Part shown: positions 53,001-64,000 of the stretch, piece by piece
Numbering within the stretch: the stretch's first letter is position 1
Layout of the letters: each line of letters opens with the position of its first letter
Assembly: GCA_026745465.1 (NCBI GenBank)
Contig: JACYXH010000310.1
Location: 5,124,001-5,188,000, forward strand
Length of the DNA stretch: 64,000 nt
Source: Lota lota
Lineage: Eukaryota > Chordata > Actinopteri > Gadiformes > Lotidae
Direction: 5' to 3'
Notes under the pieces: generated by a model
Told to the model about the DNA's origin: nothing
The model's database searches: none
Seen by the model: the letters and a program-made list of their open reading frames with translations, nothing else
Translations under genes and position numbers: made by a program

Positions 53001-56000
53001 CTCCTTGCTAGCTGCCATCTCACTCTTTTTGGCAGAAGCCTTGTCGCCCCCCTTGCTAGCTGCCTTGTCACTCTCCTTGCTAGCTGCCCTCTCACTCTCT
53101 TTAGCGGAGGCATTCTCACTATGCTTGGTAGAAGCCTTCTCACTCTTTTTGGCGGAAGGCTTGTCGCCCCCCTTGCTAGCTGCCTTCTCACTCTCCTTGG
53201 CGGAAGCCTTGTGAATCTCCTTGCTAGCCACCTTCTCGCTCTCCCTGCTAGCCAACATGTCGCTTTCCTTGCTACCCAACTTGTCACTCTCCATGCTAGC
53301 CGCATTGCTAACCACCTTGTCACTCTCCTTGCTAGCCGCCTTGTCACTCTCCTTGCTAGCCGCCTTGTCACTCTCGATTGCCGCCTTGTCACTCTCCTTG
53401 CTTGGCACCTTGTCACTCTCCTTGCTTGCCACCTTGTCACTCTCCTTGCTAGCCACCTTGTCATTCCCCTTGCTAGCCCCCTTGTTACCCTCATGGCTAG
53501 CCACGTTGTCCCTCTCCTTGCTGGAAGCCTTCTCAATCTCCTTGCTAGAAGCTTTCGCACTCTCATGTGGTGGACTGCAAGTAGACAAGGATTTTGGTTT
53601 GTCAGCGTTAGACGGTTGTTCAGGCATCGATTCATGTTTACCTGCAGATTGCGTCCGATTTTTTTCAGAATGCTTCGATATTTTATTTTCTGCCGTATTC
53701 AATGGTTTCTTGATGTCTTGTGGTAAATGATCTGTCTTCTTTTGTTTAGCTGTTTTGATTTCAGTTTGGCTTCCCTCTTGCGCCTCAGTTGGCGCATTTG
53801 GCTCTGACTTTGATCCATCATCACCAGCCTTGGAATCTACCTCCATTAGCTTTGATACATCATCAACAGTCTTGGAATCTACCTCCATTGGCTTTGATAC
53901 ATCATCACCAGCTTCCAACTCTACCTCCTTCGACTTTGAAATGCCATCACGGGTCTCTGCGCCATCGTGTCGCTTTCTTTCTTGAGACTTGGCGTCTTTC
54001 TTCCTGTCCTCCTCAGGTACAGTCTTTTTCTTTTCTTGGACACTAGCTTTCTCAGAGGTTGCTACTGCAGTTTTTGCAGTAGTGGTTAAGGGCATGCATG
54101 GGTCTTTAAGACTTTGGGATTTCTCTGTTAGTTTACATGATTCTTTTTCTGTAGTGTGTGACTTCTCCTTAATGTCAGAACTGGCTGTATTTTTAGAGTC
54201 CATCTTCAACGTATCATCATCTTTCGAGGTAACCTTTTCTTTTAAATTGTAAGGGCTGCTGGAACAGACTTCAAATGCAGACTCCGTTTTATGATTCAAG
54301 TTGGTTTCTGTCTGTACAACCATTTTACTTACTGGTACATTGATTAATTTAGAATGGTCTGTATTGCTAAGCTCTTTGTGGTCAGATGACTTTGAAAGTG
54401 TGACATTTAAATCCTTAGATGGAGGTGGAGGCGTTACTGTTTGAGGCGAGGAAGACTTAAGAGGACATTTGTCATTCTGTACCTTTTCTCCAGTAGCAAC
54501 AGTGATCTCCTTATTAACCTGACTCGACTGATTTGATGAGCCTTGCTCCTCTGTTGATTTATTGTCTATAGTAGAGCCTTGCCTTTTCTCTCCAAGTCTA
54601 ACCTTCTCTGCAGATGGCATCTCTTTGTTTTTGTCCTCAATGATTTTACTAACACTCAAACTTTGTGCCAGCTGTTGCTCTTTGCTACTAGGTTCACTCT
54701 GGAAATCATTGTTGACTGTGTGAGGGGTGTTTCCATTCACATGATCCTTTTCGCCCAATTTCTCTCCTGATGGCCCCACCACCTTTGCAGCATCTTTGAA
54801 ATTTGTAATGGGTGGGCATTGTGTGATGATATTAGTCCCACTGTTTTTGTCAAAGTCCTCACTAAGTTTCATCCCTCTTTTTTTCAGAGGGATTTTGGCC
54901 TGCTGGTCATTCTTGAGCGACCGCTGGTGTTCTTCAATGGCATTTCTTCGGATCTTGTCGCCTGGCTCTGATTTTGGTATAATACATACGACCTCAGAAA
55001 TCTGCACTGGTTCCTTGATTTTATTTTCTGTTACCTCCATGGGCTCTTCTTTGATGGTCTGTTCATTTACAATGACTCTGCTGTTTGAAATAACTTTGTC
55101 TGATTGGTCGGCAGGTTCGGATTCATCTTTGCAGTGGCCATTTAAGGGGGATTTGGCCTCAGTTACATCATCATATTTTGTGTCATTTTTCTGCAGCTGT
55201 GTTTGACTGCTCTCTATTTTTATTGAGAGAGAGCTTGATGGGTCTTTAGTGTCTTCTTCATCTGTTGTGACCTCCACAGACTTTTTTAATCCATCTGAAA
55301 TGATTTAAAGAACACATTATGCAAATAGAATACACATACAGTGGGACACTTTTTTAGTACAGTTGTTGCCCTTCTCTGGAAGTTATTTGCATGTGCACAC
55401 TATGAGCAGCACATTGAACGGGAATCAAGAAATCGCAATCGCATGCAAATCAATGCGACGATTCACGTTATACAAAGTTAAACAGCTGTGCCTTGAAACA
55501 ATGTTTATTGCCTTGAGACACTCACCTAAAGCGAAACTAAACCGTAGTTCACTTGGAAGTGGACCCATAGCATCATTTTCTCTTTTAGTTTGTTTGATTG
55601 GTACACAAGTTCACACCAGCCTCAACTAACCATAGTATCAGTGTAACACCTCCGATGTAAAAGCACCCTAAATCTAAGGAGCTTTTTGGAAGCGGTTTCA
55701 TAAAATGTGTTGTAAAAAGTGACCACCTTTTTCAACAGCAACAAGAAATTATGAAATGCTACAAAATTAAACAATAAATGTAAACATTACTGAATGGCAC
55801 TATATGACTATTCCAGAAATTACCTCCATCGTTTTTCTCCTCTCCATCTGCAACACTAGTAACTTTCTCTTTCGCCAACAGTTCAGGGTCAATCTGGGTC
55901 TTCAGCAGAGCTAGAACCTGGGCCAAGTCATGTCTGGTTCTATGAATTAACCAATCATAAAGCATTAGTGAACAGCTGGCTTTGAGAGTGCCCAACACGT

Positions 56001-58567
56001 AAATTATATAAATCATTATTCTAAACTGAGGGACAACACAATATCTGGTCTAATATTGCAATTACGGTTTTTGATTGACTCATATTGGTGACCTCGGACA
56101 CAATGCGCGTCAAACTAAGTGCCAAGAAGTGACATATGGTTAGCAAATAACATCACTCTGCTCCAATTTACACCAATCAGAAAAGGTAGTTTTTGCATCT
56201 AGCACGCTGCTGGTTAATTATACTGTGCAAAGTGAGGATGAATCATCAACATCGCTTAAAATCATTGGGGGAAAAAATGCATATTTCTATCTACCTAACA
56301 ATACATTTCCAAGAGGACCCATCCAAGTCGTCCTGCTCCTCCAGATAGACGCGCACATTATTGTCTTGGTCCAGTTGGAACCAGTACATCTGGCCATCCT
56401 TGTCACGACCAATCGGCTGCAGCCGCATTTTATCTGGATCCTCCTCGTTGATGGCGGTCTTGAACTTAACATTGTCATCAAATTGGCATTCACACAAATA
56501 CTGGGGAAAAAACAGAAAAAGTTGGTTTAGTCTGATGAAATGTGGTGATTAATACTGTGAAATAATCACTGGACTGCACAAGCTCAAATGTACATGTCAA
56601 TTATATGTACATTACGTCTCGGAAGGATAAATGTCACAGCTGCAGCAGTATAAAATACAACATTGAAATATAAGAACAAATGCCAGCAGGACATAGCCTT
56701 GTTACAGGTGACATCATGAGCAGTGTTTACCGCAGGATCTTGCAAAACTGAGTTGATTTCTGCATTTTGTCCAATGTGATAGTTTCAATGGAAATGCTAT
56801 AAGCCTCACTCACTTTAAGAATTCCTGTCTTGCACTCCACAGACATGTCTTTGTATCCATTTTCCTCGAGCTCCCATGCCCATGTAGTGTTGAAATCTTG
56901 ACATAACTGTAAGACACACAGTAGTTAAAGTACAATTAACATAACAACAATGTTGAAAAACACTAAAACAATAGAAGAAATTCAGGATGAAATGAAAGCA
57001 CAGACCAAGTGCTTACCTTTACAAGATGCTTTTCCCATCTTTCAGCTGACACCGACTTGCCAATCTTCCTCAGCAATTTCATGTGAAGGTCCACCAGAAG
57101 CTTAGGAACTGTTGAATTTGCGTGGGAGAAAGATAAGTTATGTCTTCTGTGCATTTATGGTGATATGGGGAATTCTATCACATTTCATGCTAAACACAAG
57201 TCACATTTTGATATGGTCGGCTATATTTAAGACGCACTCACATATAGCATACGAGCCATCATATTGTTTAGCAATTAACATTCACATTTTGTTTACTTAA
57301 TTCTTATTTTTTTATTATCTTTTACGTTTATTTTTGTATTAGTTCAATATTATTAACTAAACATGATCAACTTAACATTATTATTAAGTACACCATAACA
57401 ACCGTTAGTTTCCCTTTAAACAAAAAGGTATACAATGAATTAGGTAATTCATTACTTTTTCATGTGCAATTTATTTCGTTTCATGTGAGAATTTAACCTT
57501 TTACATGATATATAGGAAACATGATCTTGTTAAATAACTACGTATTTAATATTCACTTGTAAAACCATACTTTGATATATTAAAACTATTCCTATTTTAT
57601 ACAATTTCGAATTTGCATCATGTATAATGCATTTAAAACGCCTTCGTTTGAATAGCCTATATTCTTTAAGAAGTGGAAGTTTCTGGGAAAGTAAATTGTC
57701 AGTGCCCTGTGTCGTATTCCTCAAGATGGCCTCCGAGAATAGCGCTTTTGAACACACACTGAAACACCCAAATCGATTTATATTTAAAAACCTAGCAATA
57801 CTGCTGAAAACACGTGGAAGTAGAATACATTCCGCCAATTAGTTTGAACGGACTTGCTTGCTGCGCGAGGCGTAATTACAGAATGATCAGGAAGTATTGG
57901 GTTCCGAGTACGCATGCGCGACCACTAAATGCCAAAATATTGTAACTGTAAATAAAGTGCTTAATTGCTTGCACAACGCATGCAACGTTGAGGATTTCGA
58001 CAGATCATGAAGAACCACAATTGTCACAAAAATCCACAAGGAGACATTTCGTCCGCACCATCCCCATTCCACTATAGATCGCACATTTCTTTCTCGCTGT
58101 ATCACAACCAGTTCAAAAGCAGATAAAGGCTGCCTGTAAAATAACATGCATTTAAAGCTCCAAACTGCACGAAAAACGCACATGAATTGTCAGTTTAGCT
58201 GATAAAGATGACATAAGGGTCAATACTCTCGATTTGTTCTTCGAACAATAGATGTTCGGCACAAATACATCAAATTTAAACACACAACCATGTCAGAAAC
58301 CACACAATAACACAACTGGCTAGCGCTTAGCCAGCTAGCACGATAGCAACATCGTTCATGCAATGGTGTAGACTCTCATCCCCCATAGCACTTTAGTTAT
58401 CCGCCTATTCTACCTGCGGATGTGTCCTGGAGATATCGCTCCAGCTGCGTGAAGGTGAGCTCCGGTAAATCCAGCAAGGCGCCATATCGCTCCAAAAAGG
58501 AACATATGACGGCATAACTTGGGCTTAAACCGGGGAGAGGGCTCGACGTTGCCGCCGAAGCAGCCAT
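47087..58567 (-). CDS. rsf1: RSF1, remodeling and spacing factor 1 (complete, 16 coding exons)
   Basis: Nuclear histone-binding partner of the ISWI ATPase SNF2H in the RSF nucleosome-spacing complex. Exons: 58567-58414, 57108-57017, 56906-56814, 56500-56295, 55939-55824, 55294-51966, 51834-51550, 51195-51091, 50665-50586, 50477-50423, 50338-50226, 49875-49808, 49444-49228, 48747-48530, 48083-47913, 47667-47087. All junctions keep frame: about 1960 residues against 1441 in human. The DDT/WHIM N-terminus (VICSFLERYGALLDLPEL, KLLRKIGKSVSAERWEK) and SLKNDQQAKIPLKKR are clear. The PHD finger (CKHCG...LLCDSCDNGYHTACLRPP...WFCPPC, about residues 1412-1462) and the acidic/basic tail ending VTDLVDYVCNSEDL are also clear. 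The extra length is largely a roughly 347-residue octapeptide array in exon 6. Confidence 0.95.
48360..48483 (-). mobile_element. tRNA-derived SINE in rsf1 intron 14
   Basis: On the minus strand a tRNA-like head (AGTCTCGTGGTAAGGG, then a B-box-like GGTTCAATCC) is followed by TGTAAGAGTTTTTGGATAAA and ATCTAATGACTAAA. That resembles the conserved tail of fish V-type SINEs (TCTGGATAAGAGCGTCTGCTAAATGAC). It is too diverged and lacks the full cloverleaf, so it is not a functional tRNA gene. Confidence 0.65.
52512..53552 (-). repeat. rsf1: 24 bp coding minisatellite in rsf1 exon 6 (about 43 octapeptides)
   Basis: About 1.04 kb of a 24-base unit encodes variants of the octapeptide A-A-S-K-E-S-D-K at roughly residues 802-1148. 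I count about 43 units, nearly all 8 residues long. One is 7 residues and one carries a 4-residue insertion, and frame is kept throughout. Common variants are ASAKESEK, AVAKESDQ and VASKESDK. The segment is rich in Lys, Glu, Asp and Ser and has no match in the human protein that I recall. It is likely to be disordered or to form a charged helix. Confidence 0.93.
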
Positions 58568-61500
58568 CTTTTCCACCGGAGGAGCAAGACGCCGAGCTCA
58601 TAGGACCACTGGCTGCTGCCCACAATACAACGCGTTGAACAAAATATTGCCCCAGAGGTCTTTGCGGTGAAATGTGCGAATGTAAACAAACGAGTATGCG
58701 CGGGGAAAGATCATCCTCATCAGTGTAATTTGCGCTGTTTTTTGTGTGTGCAACTGGCAGGGATTCCGGTTAAGTGTGTGTGTGCGTGTGCGTGTGATGA
58801 TTCCACTTTCAGGAATACATTAATACAATGACGAATCCCGTTTATACATATAGTGTTTGTTTGTTTGTTTGTTTGTTTGTTTGAGCAATCTATTCTAGAC
58901 TTCACCATAGGCCTGCAACTGAAGCTGTATGCAATAACAATTTGTGGTTATTCATATGTAACTAATAACATGGTTGTTATAAGATGAAGCCATGCAGTGG
59001 GTTCTTGAAATGTCCTTGTCCCATGCCACTGATCATCATTGGCATGGGACGAAGACATTAGCATGGGTCGAGAAGCAATTATATATCATCAGTGACTAAT
59101 GATCCTTACTTGCTTCTCTTTTGGAGAGGTACATAGTGAAGTAATTTTGACAATTTCAGAGATTCCTCATGTCCCGGTCATGTTACAGCCTAGGCTATCT
59201 GTGGACCTTTATTTTGAGAACACTGTCAATTGTTGTACACTGGTAATTCGCAGTGCTTTGAGATATTCTTGAATTCATAACTACAAAATCCACTAGATAG
59301 ACACCTTTAAGCACGAGGAAAATCTCCATTAATGTCACAGGGTTAGTGGACAATGGGCCTTGCAAATTATTTGAAAATGCCATTGGTTTATTGTTCAGGA
59401 AACACACCACAGTAGGTTAAATCAACTATGGAGAAAGCTTGCCTACCTTTTTTTTGTCAGAATTAAACCTGCGGCGTCATGGTATGTAGGCCTATAATAT
59501 GCAGGCTATTCTCCATAATGGCTTCCGAATGTTAATTTAATTAAATGTCCACCTGCTTATAGACATAGTTAGGTCCATAGCTTTCTATACAGGTAGGTTA
59601 ATTTGGTACAGGTATAATTTGGTACAGGTAGTACCAAATTAACCGCGGATGTAACTAAATTTGTCCCTAACCTCTCTAATCTTGTTCTTTGAATTGCCGC
59701 TGAATTATAAAAATGGTTAGGAGAGAAGTTCCCCTAATAGCCAGCAGAGTGTGCCGGAGCGCGTAGAGAAAGTCAGAGAAATCACACCATCTCCCACTCA
59801 AACAAACAAATTTGTTACTGGATCTGAGAAGCAGACGCATTTTCTCACTTTTGAGGACGACTATTTTGTATTTTGAGTACTGCCAGATAAAAAAAAGAAG
59901 TGCATTTAACTTTACTTCATCTTAAATTAAATTGCATTCTGCTGTCTGAACATGTTTGTTGTGCATCTGTTTAACTGTAGTTGTACGGTGTTACTAGGGT
60001 GGCCAGCATGTGTCTTCATTTCTGACCGAGCGGTGGTAAGTGGTCTTGGTGTTGATGTTGAATCAATAATCCCTCAATAAATAATGGTCAATCATCCATT
60101 CATAGCTTCTGGCCCTGACCAACGGGGTATTTATTTGTGATGATCTGCAAGCATCTCAGGAACATGTAATCCATTTCAGAGAGGCCTTCTTATGGATAAA
60201 GATCTGCAGTTCTCCGGAATGAGATCCATCAATTTGGACCACTTAGACTTTGTGTCATCAACTCCTTTTAAACCAAACAATAAACCGAAGTGACCTGTCT
60301 GTCTGCAAAATGGAATTCTTAAGTTTGGAAGGAAGACACGTCTGTTACATCTCTTACTTACCTAAATAACCACCTGTATTTCTACCCCTTTTCTACCCCT
60401 TATCTCTCGTAGCATTCGTCACTCACATAGCTTAGCATTGGAGTTAATGTTGTAAAACCAATTGTCTATGTTCCATTCTTACTTTTTCTCAATCTTGTGT
60501 ACTCAAGAAAGCAAGGCTGCAATGAAAACATACAAAGAAGTATGCATTATATTTCAGCTAATTTTATTTCACATTTTTGTCCACAATAAATACAGTTTAT
60601 CATCCACTGGTATATAACTGTAATGCTCAACCTATGTAGAGTTTGCGTTACATTGACATTGTGGGCAGTTTGCAACTGAATTTCAGTTTCAGATAATAAC
60701 CCCCCAACCCCCCCACCCCCCTCCCCAAAATAATACATTTTGTTACCAGGATCAACGTTAATAATTCCCTTCTTTATTGGGAAAAGAAAATGGTTTTTGA
60801 TCTCTTTATATAGAACAGGGTAAATGTAAACTTCAAAAACAAGTTTGATGACATTCAGATCTCAAGGAGATCAACGAGAACACAGCAACAAGGCTGAAGA
60901 ATATCTTTTTAATCTGAACAAATTTACTTTTGTCTCAATAGTTTCTTTTTAAATTGTCAATAGAGATATCCATCTCCAAGCTTTCTGTAAACGATAATTA
61001 TTTCAAAATACGATGAAATATAATACCCAAATCTCAACAAAAGACACTATAATATGGCTATTTAAAGGCTAAATAATTCTAGGGCAATAAAAAAAAGACA
61101 ACGATATCATACCTATATAACTGGTAAACTGAAATGTCTAAACAAGAAAAATAGAACAAACGATGGAGTGTCCACAAAAGAGACCAACCAGCAATACTGA
61201 AAAGGGATAAAAACAAAACACAAAATATCTCAAAAAGTGCTTCAGTATGTTCGCTAGTATATATATAGCCTATATACATTTCCACTGGATAGCCAGCTAG
61301 CAGCTCGTAGCTCGGGAGGTTTCCCTGCCATAGAGGCGGAAGTCAGGCCCAGCGTCTCTCTCTACACCACCGGTCAGATAGCCTTGATAAACACTGTCAT
61401 GGACCGCAACCGCATACTGAACTCCTGGCCATTGTACTAATCCCCTAAAACCCATCTACTTAAGGCTTATGTTAGTTTCTTTTTATGAATGACAAATGTA

Positions 61501-62403
61501 TTTTTACCTTTACAACACAGTGAAAGAAATGACATAATATATAGTCGTTCAGATATCCCTCAGCTAGAAAATATAGAATTTGCTGTTAGAAAACAATGTT
61601 AAATGTGGGTGTGTTTGTTGTGGGGGGAGATGGGGGGGTATCAAAAATACAATTAAGGGTACGAAACTTGATCTTGATCTCACTATCAAAGTCAGATAGG
61701 ATTATTTCCCAATGAAATAACTTCGAACTACAATTGCCACTTTCCCTTAGTTTTGTTTTGTTTTGAAAGAAGAGGGCCAGCCTCTTTGTAACTGGGGTCT
61801 GTTTTCCACATGTATAGAGACAACACATCTTCTAACCCCGCCAGAAGACACTTCACTGCATAGTAATAATTCAGTCAATTCTGTCATTTCTTTTTTTACG
61901 AGGTAACGAGACTCAAAGCCTGACTATAAAAATAGCAATTAGCGTTATAAGAAGATACAGTTCAACAAGAGACAAAACAGAAGAGAAATTAATAGTCACA
62001 GAAGGAACCACAAGGTATCGCTCGAATATAGCAAACCATATACCTAGAAGAAGTAGAAAACTGAAGAAGTAGAAGGCTGAACAAATGTTTGTAAAAGGGT
62101 AAAGGCACATAGTTGTTCTTTCCACCACGCTAACAAGAGCATGTCGGTGTGACATAGATGTAGAAAAGGCAATAAAGAGAAAAACCACATACTGGCCAAG
62201 CCTCATCAGGTAGACTGATGATCCATCCTGATGAGAGAGAGAGAGAAGAGCCGGGAGCTTCCATTGGTTGTCCAGGAGGGAGGGAGGGAGGGGCTTAATC
62301 CACCAGGTGTCACCGTGTTTTGCCAGAGAGCTGCCAGCTCCAGCCGGGCGTTAACATGAAGATGTGTTTGTAATGTGTTGGAACTTTCGCTTTTGTTTCC
62401 CCG
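58568..62403. other. Interval between rsf1 and fchsd2
   Basis: The first few hundred bases hold the rsf1 promoter and 5' UTR. They are GC-richer near 58560-58700, with no clear TATA box. The rest is AT-rich and has no coding exon. About 60545-62403 is probably the 3' UTR of fchsd2, with a minus-strand AATAAA at 60563-60568. A (TTTG)n tract is at 58856-58883. Confidence 0.45.
58856..58883. repeat. (TTTG)n tetranucleotide repeat
   Basis: Seven copies of TTTG upstream of rsf1. Confidence 0.92.

Positions 62404-64000
<1,597 letters not shown>

Noticed and set aside
61079..62206. Small hydrophobic minus-strand frames downstream of fchsd2
   Set aside because: AT-rich sequence that fits a 3' UTR; no homology seen.

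Overview
This is vertebrate nuclear DNA, almost certainly from a teleost fish. The genes are split into short exons with GT-AG introns. The DNA is full of long (CA)n/(GT)n microsatellites, and it carries two fish-type Tc1/mariner transposons and tRNA-derived SINE fragments whose tails resemble those common in teleosts. I cannot resolve the species or family from the sequence alone. Gene names rest on protein similarity recalled from the human families, not on a database search.

Layout, left to right. Positions 1-2985 are AT-rich upstream DNA. Positions 2986-15595 (+) hold the complete coding region of emsy (BRCA2-interacting transcriptional repressor) in 19 coding exons, about 1326 residues. 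A defective Tc1-like element and another interspersed repeat sit in its 14th intron. Positions 16.5-25 kb are a gene-free interval rich in GT/CA microsatellites and GTTAG-type minisatellites. Positions 25033-27813 (-) hold lrrc32 (GARP), a leucine-rich-repeat membrane protein in two coding exons. Positions 30014-34504 (-) hold fbxo24, an F-box plus RCC1-repeat protein in ten coding exons. Positions 37317-40044 (+) hold aqp11, an unorthodox aquaporin in three exons. Positions 42710-44286 are a second Tc1-like element with two nonsense codons. Positions 47087-58567 (-) hold rsf1 (ISWI remodelling partner) in sixteen coding exons, with a long 3' UTR inferred down to about 44.4 kb. Positions 62404-63942 (-) are the last four coding exons of fchsd2 (F-BAR/SH3 protein), which continues past the right edge.

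emsy, lrrc32, aqp11, rsf1 and fchsd2 all have human orthologues on 11q13-q14, so the window is a compact piece of a conserved synteny block. fbxo24 is the odd one, since its human orthologue is on chromosome 7. The genes do not form a functional pathway. emsy and rsf1 encode chromatin factors, lrrc32 presents latent TGF-beta, fbxo24 is a predicted ubiquitin-ligase adaptor, aqp11 is an intracellular channel and fchsd2 is an endocytic actin regulator. I saw no sign of an unknown biological system. The features most worth checking are a roughly 43-copy octapeptide array in rsf1 exon 6, loss of the second NPA motif in aqp11, and the position and apparently short C-terminus of fbxo24.
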